32,226 nt of DNA, from the NCBI GenBank assembly GCA_016875735.1, contig VGOW01000042.1:1-32226 (forward strand), in the 5' to 3' direction. The stretch comes from Chloroflexota bacterium. GTDB lineage: Bacteria > Chloroflexota > Anaerolineae > Anaerolineales > VGOW01. Numbering within the stretch: the stretch's first letter is position 1; each line of letters begins with the position of its first letter. Below, in pieces: positions 1 to 6,999 of the stretch. The position numbers were made by a program, and so were the translations under genes. Below the pieces are notes generated by a model. That model was not told where the DNA came from and made no database searches. It saw only the letters and a list, made by a program, of their open reading frames with translations.

Positions 1-2
1 GG

Positions 3-98
3 CCTAAAGGGGTGGCCGGAGTCCGCCTGTTGCTCCAAGCAGAACGTCTCATCACCGACGAAATCGAAATCGGAGCCTTAGTGTTTACTCGCATTTGA
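3..98 (+). CDS. C-terminal tail of an unidentified gene (partial, runs off the left edge)
   Basis: Reading frame 3 is open from the window edge to a TGA at 96-98. It gives about 31 residues ending in ALVFTRI, and the composition (VRLLLQAERLITDEIEIG) looks like a genuine folded C-terminus. The other forward frame checked, frame 1, stops earlier and reads as low-quality peptide. The family cannot be named from so short a piece. A toxin-like PIN (DUF5615-type) tail is one possibility but is only a guess. Confidence 0.35.
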   Translation, partial: PKGVAGVRLLLQAERLITDEIEIGALVFTRI

Positions 99-295
99 AC
101 GCTCTCATAATCACTATCAATATCTATCAGACCTTGAATTCCAAAACAAGCTCTAAGACGCCGATGCCAGTCCGGCAGAAATACGCGGACTTCTGCGCCG
201 CAAAGTGGAAACGAATCTGCGTCTCCTCGCGCGCATGGCCCTGCTGATTGCCTGACGGCTCAACGATTCGATTTGTGCTGTCGAAGGGAGACGAA
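99..295 (+). other. Intergenic stretch with a possible gene remnant
   Basis: There is no complete gene here. A start-less open frame at 157-255 (+), preceded directly by TAA, encodes 32 residues of protein-like composition (SPAEIRGLLRRKVETNLRLL) ending in TGA. It looks like the eroded tail of a former gene rather than an expressed ORF. No promoter, terminator or RNA motif was recognised in the rest. Confidence 0.35.
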
Positions 296-1483
296 TTACC
301 TGCGCCTCAGCTCCGGCTCGTACATTGCTATCACATTTTCAACCGGCGTGTCGGGCTGAATGTGATGTGAACTGCACAGGATGTAACCGCCGCCCCTGCC
401 CAACCGCTGAACGCGGTCGCGCACTTCGGCCCGCACCGCGTCCGGCGTCCCGCGCGGCAGAGTCCGCATAATATCCACCCCGCCGTGAAAGGTGAGACGG
501 TCGCCGAATTGATCTTTCAGCGCCTGCATATCCATCCCCTTCGCATCGGGCTGGATAGGGTTGAGCACATCCACGCCCATCTCAATGATGTCGGGGATGA
601 GGGGATACACCGCGCCGTCGGTGTGATACATCACCGGCTTGCCGTGCCGGTGCGCCAGATCGATGATCTTCGCATGATGCGGTCGAACATACTTCTCCCA
701 CATCTTCTTCGAGATCATCAACGAGTTCTGCGTCGCCACGTCGTCGTAAAAGTAAATCATATCCAGCCGCTCGCCCGACACTTCGAGCACACGGCGCAGA
801 TTCTCAAGATAGATGTCGGTGAGGCGTTCCATGATGTAAACGGGGATGGCCGGGTTCTCCACCAAATCCATCATGAACTCCTGCATCCCGCGAATCTGCC
901 AGCCGATCTCGAACACCGAGCCGAGCCGAAAGCGAATGTGATACTGCTCATGCTGATCGAGCTGCCGCATCAATTCCGGCAGTGGGCTGAAATCCCACCA
1001 ATCGGGAGTCGGCCAGGGGTGCTTCTTCAAATCTTCCACCGACGTGGCTTCAGCCATCGGCCACGTTTTGAATCCCTCATACGCGCCGACCGCCGTTTCC
1101 ATGCGATAACTGTGCGTGCTCCAAATATCGTTGAACGTGTCGTCGGCGTTGACCTGCCGCCACATTCGATTCGGCGTCGAGCGATTCATCGAAACCCACC
1201 AATCCACTTTCGCGCCGTCGTGGATCAGCGAGGTAGGCGGCGCGCAAAACATATCGTAGGAGAGGACGCGGCAATCCACTTCGAAGCGGCGCAGAATGGC
1301 TTCGCGCGCCGGATCCCAATACTCGCCGCCGATGCCCGTCGTGTCTGGTTTGAGGTGAGCGATCAGCCGATCCCAAATTTCCATCGTCGCCAGAAAATCC
1401 ACCGGCACGCGATCCGGCGCCTCGTGCCGCAGGGCCATCTTCACCCGCTCGCGCGGAGACAACTGTTTGATTGGGTCTGTCAT
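296..1483 (-). CDS. Uroporphyrinogen decarboxylase-fold methyltransferase-like protein
   Basis: A protein of about 395 residues of the UroD/MtaA/CmuA superfamily (TIM barrel). The N-terminus has the typical SPRERVKMALRHEAPDRVPVD opening. Later come the MYHTDGAVYPLIPDIIEMGV segment, a FHGGVD strand and the HIQPDTPVENVIAMYE C-terminal signature. Haem-pathway UroD proteins carry an N-terminal RQAGR motif that is absent here. The likely role is therefore corrinoid-dependent methyl transfer or another non-haem function, not haem synthesis. The MtaA-type Cys zinc ligand after the HTDG-equivalent position is Asp here, so the activity is uncertain. The start is set at the ATG at 1483. An in-frame ATG at 1498 lies inside the adjoining repeat and adds five unlikely residues. 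It is followed on the same strand by no other gene in the window; ribokinase lies upstream across the repeat. Confidence 0.85.
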   Translation of the reverse strand: MTDPIKQLSPRERVKMALRHEAPDRVPVDFLATMEIWDRLIAHLKPDTTGIGGEYWDPAREAILRRFEVDCRVLSYDMFCAPPTSLIHDGAKVDWWVSMNRSTPNRMWRQVNADDTFNDIWSTHSYRMETAVGAYEGFKTWPMAEATSVEDLKKHPWPTPDWWDFSPLPELMRQLDQHEQYHIRFRLGSVFEIGWQIRGMQEFMMDLVENPAIPVYIMERLTDIYLENLRRVLEVSGERLDMIYFYDDVATQNSLMISKKMWEKYVRPHHAKIIDLAHRHGKPVMYHTDGAVYPLIPDIIEMGVDVLNPIQPDAKGMDMQALKDQFGDRLTFHGGVDIMRTLPRGTPDAVRAEVRDRVQRLGRGGGYILCSSHHIQPDTPVENVIAMYEPELRRR

Positions 1484-1496
1484 CCAGTTTGAGCAC

Positions 1497-1580
1497 ATTC
1501 ACCACAAAGGCGCTGAGACACGAAACAACACAAAGAATACTTCGTGTCTCTTTGCGTCTTCGCGCCTTCGTGGTGAATTA
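1497..1580. repeat. Imperfect palindromic intergenic repeat (CACCACGAAGGCGC type)
   Basis: Two ~43-nt arms face each other. The left arm begins ATTCACCACAAAGGCGC and the right arm ends GCGCCTTCGTGGTGAAT; about 31 of 43 positions are complementary. The right arm overlaps the stop codon of the ribokinase gene. Sequences of this CACCACGAAGGC/ACACGAAG type are familiar as dispersed intergenic repeats in many environmental bacterial genomes. It could fold as a hairpin in RNA from either strand and may act as a terminator between the two minus-strand genes. Confidence 0.75.
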
Positions 1581-2498
1581 TTTCTGCAATAGTGATTCAA
1601 CGTCCCTGGCATACGGCAATGCAGGGATGACGCCGAGTTGGGTACAGGCCAATGCGCCCGCGGCGGCGGCTCGCTGTGCCGCATCGTCAATTGAAAGCCC
1701 CTCGGCCAGCGAGGCCGCCAACGTGCCGCTGAACGCATCGCCCGCTCCGGTGGTGTCCACCACCTTCACTTTCAACGCCGCAATTTCTTTTGCCCCGTCG
1801 CTGCGAACGATCATTGCGCCCTGTTCGCCGCGAGTGAGCACCACCGCGCCCACGCCCGCCTTCAACAGTTCGTTGCACAAATCTTTGTCGTCTGCCGGAT
1901 CGTCGGGGCGGCGGCCCAACAGCACGCGCAGTTCGGTGTGGTTGGGGGTGGCGATGTCCACGCTGGAAAAGGCGTCGGCGGGGAACGGCGCGGCGGGCGC
2001 GGGATTCAGAATCGTGATCGCCCCAACGTGTTTGCCCAGCCTCATCGCGTGCGCCGCCGTCTCTCCCGGAATCTCCAATTGCGTGATCACCACTTTGCTT
2101 TCGCGGATGCGGGCGACGGCTTTATCCACGTGCGCCGCCGAGAAGAGCGCATTCGCGCCGGGATCAAGAATGATGAAGTTGTCGCCTTCGGCGTTGAGGA
2201 TGATGAAGCCCACGCCGGTGTTGCGCTCGCGGGTGCGCATGAGGTGAGCCGCGCCGACCTTCTCTTGCGCGTAAAGTTTCACCGCCACATCGCCCAACGA
2301 ATCTTCGCCGATGAGGCCGACGAATTCCACATCGCCGCCCAGCCGCGCCACCTGCACGGCCTGATTACTGCCCTTGCCGCCGGGACCCTGATCGAAGTCG
2401 CGCCCGATCAGCGTTTCGCCTTTCACCGGGAAACGCTCCGCCCGCACGGTGAGGCCCACCGCAAAACTGCCAACCACTGTTACCTTTGCATCGCTCAT
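1578..2498 (-). CDS. rbsK: Ribokinase (PfkB family)
   Basis: A 306-residue PfkB-family sugar kinase that would phosphorylate ribose to ribose 5-phosphate with ATP. The N-terminal substrate signature is GPGGKGSNQAVQVARLGGDV, followed by FVGLIGEDSLG. The C-terminal catalytic/ATP signature is DTTGAGDAFSGTLAASLAEG, with the catalytic Asp in GAGD. The length matches bacterial ribokinases (about 300). The start is the ATG at 2498, preceded by GGAG with 6-nt spacing; a TTG four codons upstream is less likely. It lies downstream of a nucleoside hydrolase on the same strand, 235 bp away, so ribose freed from nucleosides could be phosphorylated here. That pathway link is inferred from gene proximity. 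Confidence 0.92.
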   Translation of the reverse strand: MSDAKVTVVGSFAVGLTVRAERFPVKGETLIGRDFDQGPGGKGSNQAVQVARLGGDVEFVGLIGEDSLGDVAVKLYAQEKVGAAHLMRTRERNTGVGFIILNAEGDNFIILDPGANALFSAAHVDKAVARIRESKVVITQLEIPGETAAHAMRLGKHVGAITILNPAPAAPFPADAFSSVDIATPNHTELRVLLGRRPDDPADDKDLCNELLKAGVGAVVLTRGEQGAMIVRSDGAKEIAALKVKVVDTTGAGDAFSGTLAASLAEGLSIDDAAQRAAAAGALACTQLGVIPALPYARDVESLLQK

Positions 2499-2575
2499 GA
2501 TCGACTCCAAGTTTTCACTGCCGAGAATGCCGAGATTCTTACCTGCTTTCTCTGTATTCTCAACAGATCACGAAA

Positions 2576-2690
2576 GCATCCCGAGCGGAGCGCGCGTTCT
2601 TCGCGCGCAGTCGAGGGATGCGAAAAGCGCACGAACTTCCCCGCACCCCTCGACTGCGCGGCGGGTTGCGCCGCTCCGCCCGGAGTGCTT
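2576..2690. repeat. Two tandem copies of a CGACTGCGCG palindromic repeat
   Basis: Copy 1 (2576-2621) has outer arms GCATCCC (2576-2582) and GGGATGC (2615-2621). Its inner stem is GCGCGCG (2590-2596)/CGCGCGC (2602-2608) around the loop TTCTT. Copy 2 (about 2648-2690) reads CCTCGACTGCGCGGCGGG followed by TTGCGCCGCTCCGCCCGG. The same core, GCATCC..CGACTGCGCGGC, returns at 17311-17356. They fill most of the gap between the ribokinase and nucleoside hydrolase genes and belong to a dispersed, hairpin-forming repeat family. Confidence 0.75.
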
Positions 2691-2733
2691 GCCTCTTCAT
2701 GATCCACTGGTTCTCTGTGCGCTTTGCGGCAAA

Positions 2734-3657
2734 TCACCTCTGCCATTGTTCGAGAACGTATTTGAAGAATCGTTCCTTCTCCACCGAGTCCACCGCCCGC
2801 ACTTTGCGCCCCCCGCGAGTCACTTTCGTTCGCCCCTGGCTGGGGCCGGTCGTCACGATCTCGGTCTCCCATTCTTTCAGCGTGTACAGATCGGGGCGGC
2901 CAATGTAGCCGGTGGTCAACACATCCCACATGTAATACACTTGATTCATCACCAGCGAATAGCACAGCCCGGCCAGATCGGAAATGGGATGCCGCCTCTG
3001 CTTCGCCAGCCGCAAAACGAAATCGCGGTTGAGCATCATCGTGTTGGTCACGTCAAGCGGCGTCATGACAATCGGAATGTTCGTCCGCCAAATTCGCTCG
3101 GCGGAAAACGGATCCCAATACACATTCCACTCCGCGCTCACATCCTGCCCGCCTTCGATCACCGGATCGATGTTGCCCGGCGCGTTGAGCGCCCCGCCCA
3201 TCCACACCAACTCTTTGATTTTCGATTCGATGTCGGGCGCGAGATCGAGCGCGGCGGCCAGCGCGGTGAGCGGCCCGGTTTCCAGAAAGACAACCGGCTC
3301 GCGCGCTTCGCGCAGTGTGCGGACGATGAACTCCTGCCCGGTCTCTGTCGCCAGCGGCGCGCGAATCTCGTCGCGCTCGTTGAGAATGGGGAAGAGATCG
3401 ATACTGAACGAGGCGCGGCGGAACTGGCGCGGGAATGGATTGACTCCACGCACGGCGGCGGCGGCCACCGTCACCTCACTGCGTCCCATGAGGTCGAGTA
3501 TCTTTCGCGTCGCGCCCACCGCCGGTTCAATGTAGCAATCGGCGGGCGTGACGGCGATGCCGATCACGTCCACGTGCTCCATCGACATGAGCAGCAGGAT
3601 CGAAAGGTAGTCGTCCACGCCGCCATCATGGCTGAAGAAGATGAGTGGTTTTGGCAT
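2734..3657 (-). CDS. Nucleoside hydrolase (inosine-uridine family)-like protein
   Basis: A 307-residue protein of the nucleoside hydrolase fold, which cleaves the N-glycosidic bond of ribonucleosides using a bound Ca2+. The calcium loop near the N-terminus reads HDGGVDDYLSILLLM (residues 10-24), matching the family D-x-G-x-DD pattern. A central ETGPLTALAAAL segment, VWMGGALNAPGNIDP, and the conserved AEWNVYWDP...PIVMTPLDVTN region follow. Two departures from canonical enzymes are visible. The first Asp of the usual DxDPGxDD loop is Ser, and the residue just before the C-terminal calcium Asp (WD, residues 244-245) is Trp where classical enzymes have the catalytic His. Substrate preference therefore cannot be read off. 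The gene has no Shine-Dalgarno sequence. A TATAGT box 6 nt before the ATG suggests a leaderless mRNA. Confidence 0.85.
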   Translation of the reverse strand: MPKPLIFFSHDGGVDDYLSILLLMSMEHVDVIGIAVTPADCYIEPAVGATRKILDLMGRSEVTVAAAAVRGVNPFPRQFRRASFSIDLFPILNERDEIRAPLATETGQEFIVRTLREAREPVVFLETGPLTALAAALDLAPDIESKIKELVWMGGALNAPGNIDPVIEGGQDVSAEWNVYWDPFSAERIWRTNIPIVMTPLDVTNTMMLNRDFVLRLAKQRRHPISDLAGLCYSLVMNQVYYMWDVLTTGYIGRPDLYTLKEWETEIVTTGPSQGRTKVTRGGRKVRAVDSVEKERFFKYVLEQWQR

Positions 3658-3663
3658 GAGCGA

Positions 3664-3671
3664 ACTATACT
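3664..3671. promoter_or_regulatory. Overlapping divergent -10 boxes between nucleoside hydrolase and lipoprotein genes
   Basis: On the minus strand TATAGT (3664-3669) lies 6 nt upstream of the nucleoside hydrolase ATG. On the plus strand TATACT (3666-3671) lies 22 nt upstream of the lipoprotein ATG. Both match TATAAT at 5 of 6 positions and share four base pairs, so the two promoters should compete. No convincing -35 hexamer is visible on either side. Confidence 0.5.
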
Positions 3672-3693
3672 ACAGAGGCGAAAGGAGATCACG

Positions 3694-4794
3694 ATGAATG
3701 CTCGCTTGCTTGCCGCCGGGCTGGTGTGCGGATCGATCATCGCCTGCTCATCGGTGACGATTTCCATTGACCCGACTCAACCGCCGCCGCCGATCACGGT
3801 GGCAGCGCCGACCCCGGTCGGGGACGGGGCCGCGCCGACGGCTTCGCCGCAGAACACGGCCGTCCCCGACTCCACCGCGCCCCCGCCCGTTTCTGCAAAC
3901 GATTCAGCGTCGCCCATCATTGACGGTTGCCTGGTTTTTCCATCCGATCACATTTGGAACACTCGCGTGGACAGCCTGCCGGTGGACATCCGCTCCGACG
4001 AATACATCGATTCGATTGGCCGCGAGGTGGGATTGCATGCCGACTTCGGTTCGGGGCTGTGGGAGGGCGGGCCGATTGGCATCCCGTTCACGACTGCCGA
4101 CGCAAGCACGCCGAGGGCGGTGGTGAATTTCGACTACTCCGACGAGAGCGACGCCGGGCCGTATCCCATCCCGCCCGACGCGCCGATTGAGGGCGGCCCC
4201 AACTCGGACGGCGACCGACATATCTTGATAGTGGAAACGAGCGAATGCAAATTGTATGAGTTGTACGCGGCATATCCCAACAACGATGGAAGTTGGCAGG
4301 CGGGGTCGGGGGCGATTTGGGATTTGCGCGGCTACGCCCTGCGGCCCGACGAGTGGACGAGCGCCGATGCGGCGGGCTTGCCGATTCTGCCGGGGCTGGT
4401 GCGCTACGATGAAGTCGCGGCGGGCGAGATTCGGCACGCGATTCGATTCACAGCAGATGTGACGCAGAGGGCGTACGTGTGGCCGGCGCGGCACTTTGCC
4501 TCGGATGAAACCGATCCGGGAGTGCCACCGATGGGGCAGCGATTCCGGTTGAAAGCTTCGTTTGACATTTCGCCGTTTCCGCGCGATGCGCAAGTGATCC
4601 TGCGGGCGATGCAAGTGTATGGGTTGATCCTCGCCGACAACGGGAGCAGTTGGTTCATCAGCGGCGCACCGGACGAGCGATGGAACAACGACGAGTTGGC
4701 AGACTCGTTGCGGGCGGTGACGGGTGAGACGTTCGAGGCGGTGGATGTGAGCAGGCCGATGGTGAGTGCAGACTCGGGGCAGGCAAAGCCATGA
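3694..4794 (+). CDS. Secreted lipoprotein of unknown function
   Basis: A 366-residue predicted lipoprotein. The signal peptide is MNARLLAAGLVCGSIIAC with lipobox I-I-A-C and modified Cys18. A Pro/Thr/Ala-rich linker runs to about residue 70. Then comes one long conserved domain starting with DGCLVFPSDHIWNT and containing GLWEGGPIGIPF, FDYSDESDAGPYPIP, GDRHILIVE, SGAIWDLRG, WTSADAAGLPILPGLVRYDE, WPARHFASDETDPG, RLKASFDIS and ADNGSSWFISGAPDERWNND. This domain resembles a family of secreted bacterial proteins of unknown function; I know of no characterised member. The start is the ATG at 3694, preceded by AAAGGAG with 6-nt spacing. The stop overlaps the next gene's start by 4 nt (ATGA). The protein is expected on the outer face of the cytoplasmic membrane. 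Confidence 0.85.
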   Translation: MNARLLAAGLVCGSIIACSSVTISIDPTQPPPPITVAAPTPVGDGAAPTASPQNTAVPDSTAPPPVSANDSASPIIDGCLVFPSDHIWNTRVDSLPVDIRSDEYIDSIGREVGLHADFGSGLWEGGPIGIPFTTADASTPRAVVNFDYSDESDAGPYPIPPDAPIEGGPNSDGDRHILIVETSECKLYELYAAYPNNDGSWQAGSGAIWDLRGYALRPDEWTSADAAGLPILPGLVRYDEVAAGEIRHAIRFTADVTQRAYVWPARHFASDETDPGVPPMGQRFRLKASFDISPFPRDAQVILRAMQVYGLILADNGSSWFISGAPDERWNNDELADSLRAVTGETFEAVDVSRPMVSADSGQAKP

Positions 4795-5054
4795 ACCCGC
4801 CGCGCAAGCCCCCGCAACGGCGGCCTCGCCTGCCCCTGCCCTCCTTCGTGCGCTCTGCCCTGCTGGAGCGCGGGCTGATGCAGGCCTATCGCAGTCGCCC
4901 CCCGTATCAACGCAACGATTACATCGGCTGGATCGCGCGCGCCAAACAGCAAGCCACGAAAGATAAACGGCTGGCCCAGATGCTCGACGAACTCGCCGCC
5001 GGAGACAAATACATGAAGATGGCCTATCGGCCAAAACGGAGTCGCGACCGGTGA
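4791..5054 (+). CDS. Short YdeI/OmpD-associated (bacteriocin-protection-like) protein
   Basis: An 87-residue, strongly basic protein. Residues 30-80 (AYRSRPPYQRNDYIGWIARA, then KDKRLAQMLDELAAG) match the C-terminal region of the YdeI/OmpD-associated family, in which a conserved Trp-Ile-x-x-Ala-Lys helix is typical. Full-length family members are nearer 200 residues, so this is the short, single-domain form. It starts inside the lipoprotein stop codon (ATGA overlap), implying translational coupling. The biological role of the family is poorly defined, and the bacteriocin-protection label comes from YdeI only. Confidence 0.75.
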   Translation: MNPPRKPPQRRPRLPLPSFVRSALLERGLMQAYRSRPPYQRNDYIGWIARAKQQATKDKRLAQMLDELAAGDKYMKMAYRPKRSRDR

Positions 5055-5130
5055 AACTTGCCGCCCCTCACTGATAGCGATACATTTTCACCGCCGCAGT
5101 GACCGGCTTCCATTAACTCTTTTGGCGAAC

Positions 5131-5976
5131 ATGTCAACTCCTCGACCCATCTCCCACATCATCAAACCGCAATACGTCATAGAAGGCGCAGGCGTTCTTC
5201 TGCAACGATCCATCGCCCCACACCGAACCAACTTCTACGATCCGTTTCTGCTCTTCGATCATTTTGCATTCAACAACCCCATCGAAGGCCCCATACGCGG
5301 CTTCCCCATGCACCCGCATCGCGGCATCGAAACCGTGACGTACATGCTTGAAGGCTCGGTGCATCACCGCGACAGTCTCGGCAACGCAGGCATGATCGGG
5401 CCGGGTGACGTGCAGTGGATGACCAGCGGGCGCGGAATCTTGCACGAGGAAATGCCCCGTCGCGGGCCGAGCGGCGCAATCTACGGTTTTCAGCTGTGGG
5501 TGAATCTACCGGCCGCACTGAAGATGTCGCCGCCCCGTTATCAAGAGGTGAGCGCCGCGGCGATCCCAACCGTGACTCTGGATGGCGCAACCATTCGCGT
5601 TGTGGCCGGCCGAGTCGGCGCGGTGGGCGGGCCAGTGACCGAGATCGTCATCAGCCCGATCTATTGGGATGTGGCTGTGGCGGCGGGCGGGTCATTCGCC
5701 GTTGAGACACCGAGCGAACACACTGCGCTGGCTTACGTGTTCGAGGGCGCCGGGCGCTTTGGGGCAGAGGAGGAAACGGTGGAGGCTGTGCGAATGGTCG
5801 CGTTCGGTGGCGGCGGCCAAATCAGAGTCCGAACCGACTCGGGGGTGCGGTTCATGCTCATCGCCGGACGGCCGATCCGCGAGCCCATCGTTCCCTATGG
5901 CCCATTCGTCATGAACACCGTCGAGGAAATCCAACAAGCCTTCGAGGATTTTCGGAATGGGACGCTGGTGAGGTGA
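5131..5976 (+). CDS. Pirin family protein
   Basis: A protein of about 281 residues with a bicupin fold. The diagnostic pirin block is LLFDHFAFNNP..., FPMHPHRGIETVTYMLEGSV and HHRDSLGNAGMIGPGDVQWM, followed by SGRGILHEEMP. The metal ligands are the two His of HPHRG and the His and Glu of the ILHEE segment. The C-terminal cupin ends in RPIREPIVPYGPFVMNT, also typical. Some pirins are quercetin 2,3-dioxygenases and others are redox-responsive co-regulators; the role here cannot be chosen. The start is set at the ATG at 5131. A TTG three codons upstream (5122) is in frame, and neither has a clear Shine-Dalgarno sequence. It converges on the universal stress gene 39 bp away. Confidence 0.93.
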   Translation: MSTPRPISHIIKPQYVIEGAGVLLQRSIAPHRTNFYDPFLLFDHFAFNNPIEGPIRGFPMHPHRGIETVTYMLEGSVHHRDSLGNAGMIGPGDVQWMTSGRGILHEEMPRRGPSGAIYGFQLWVNLPAALKMSPPRYQEVSAAAIPTVTLDGATIRVVAGRVGAVGGPVTEIVISPIYWDVAVAAGGSFAVETPSEHTALAYVFEGAGRFGAEEETVEAVRMVAFGGGGQIRVRTDSGVRFMLIAGRPIREPIVPYGPFVMNTVEEIQQAFEDFRNGTLVR

Positions 5977-6015
5977 GCGCCCAAAACAAAAAGGCCCGGC
6001 GTTTCGGCGGCCAGT

Positions 6016-6915
6016 TCACCTCAGCCGGTGCGCCGCCGGGCGGACAACGAGCATGTTGCAGTGCGCGCCGCGCAAAACTTTCTCCGTCACACTGCCGTAC
6101 ACCCACTTCGACAACCCCGTCCGTCCGTGAGTCGCCATCACGATGAGATCGATCTCGTGCGCCTGCGCGTAATCCAGAATCGTATGCGCCGCCGATCCGA
6201 CGACGACTTCTCGATGCGATTCTTGCAGAGCCGGAAGCACGAGCGAGCCGAGATAGGTTTGGGCTTCCTTCATCAGCCCTTCCTGCAAGCGGTTGGCGAT
6301 GTCGGTGTCGCCGAGACCCAACTGTGCGCGCTCGAAGCCGGTGATCTCATCCACCACACGCAGAAGCGAGGCTTTGCAGCCCAGCCGCACCGCCGCCTCG
6401 ATGCCCGGCGCAATCGCCGTTTCCGATAAGTCGGAGCCGTCGAGGGCAATGAGGACTTTATGCATGGGCTGAGATTGGCGGACAACCAACACCGGGCACG
6501 GCGCCGCCGACAGCACACGCTCGGTGACACTACCCAGCACCCAGCGCGTGAGGCCCGAATATCCGTGCGTGGACATGACAATGAGATCGGCGGCCTGCGC
6601 GGCCAGCAGAATCGCCTCCGATACATCGCCCTCCACCACTCGCGTATGCAAGGCAAGATCATCGCGCCGGTTCGCATTTTGCAGTGCGGCCAAATACTCC
6701 GCCGACTCTTTTCGGTCGGCGTCGCGGCGCTCGACCGCCCACGATTCCACGTAGGGGTCCACGCCCTCGATGCCGCGCACGAGCATCGCTTCGGCCAGCA
6801 AGGCTCGCAGTAGCATCACTTCGCCGCTCGGCTTCGTGACCAGCGCCAGCGCCGGCGCCAGCGCACGTTCCGAAAGTGTCGAGCCATCAAGCGGGACAAG
6901 AACTCTGTCGTACAT
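6016..6915 (-). CDS. Universal stress protein with two UspA domains
   Basis: A 299-residue protein made of two tandem UspA domains (about 1-148 and 149-299). Each opens with a Walker-like strand (VLVPLDGSTLSE; VLIALDGSDLSE). Each ends with the ATP-binding G-x2-G-x9-G-S/T pattern: GYSGLTRWVLGSVTERVL in domain 1 and GRTGLSKWVYGSVTEKVL in domain 2. Both copies look intact, so ATP binding is likely in both. These cytoplasmic proteins support survival under starvation, oxidative or other stress. The gene is preceded by GAGGAGG with 5-nt spacing and by two palindromes (6939-6987) that may be operators. Confidence 0.93.
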   Translation of the reverse strand: MYDRVLVPLDGSTLSERALAPALALVTKPSGEVMLLRALLAEAMLVRGIEGVDPYVESWAVERRDADRKESAEYLAALQNANRRDDLALHTRVVEGDVSEAILLAAQAADLIVMSTHGYSGLTRWVLGSVTERVLSAAPCPVLVVRQSQPMHKVLIALDGSDLSETAIAPGIEAAVRLGCKASLLRVVDEITGFERAQLGLGDTDIANRLQEGLMKEAQTYLGSLVLPALQESHREVVVGSAAHTILDYAQAHEIDLIVMATHGRTGLSKWVYGSVTEKVLRGAHCNMLVVRPAAHRLR

Positions 6916-6938
6916 ATCGGCCTCCTCTCAAAGGAAAC

Positions 6939-6987
6939 GATCACTTTGATCATGATCGGTTCGCACCCGTCGGCCAAGTGCCACTTG
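6939..6987. promoter_or_regulatory. Two palindromes upstream of the universal stress gene
   Basis: CAAGTG-C-CACTTG at 6975-6987 is a perfect 6-1-6 palindrome. CGATCA (6939-6944) and TGATCG (6953-6958) form a second inverted repeat, enclosing GATCATGATC (6948-6957). They lie 24 to 72 bp upstream of the USP start codon, where a dimeric repressor or activator could bind. The regulator is unknown. Confidence 0.4.
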
Positions 6988-6999
6988 TCACCGAAAAAG

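Noticed and set aside
485-1492. Long plus-strand open frame opposite the UroD-like gene
   Set aside because: His/Arg/Asp-rich translation with no domain; it is the antisense shadow of a gene with clear family motifs.
2449-3693. N-terminal extension of the lipoprotein frame
   Set aside because: The open frame antisense to the nucleoside hydrolase gene. The true start at 3694 has a Shine-Dalgarno sequence and a lipoprotein signal.
5983-6015. Terminator between the convergent pirin and universal stress genes
   Set aside because: There is a T-rich tract on the minus strand (AAAACAAAAA on plus), but only a 4-bp GGCC stem or a stem with a ~36-nt loop; too weak to call.
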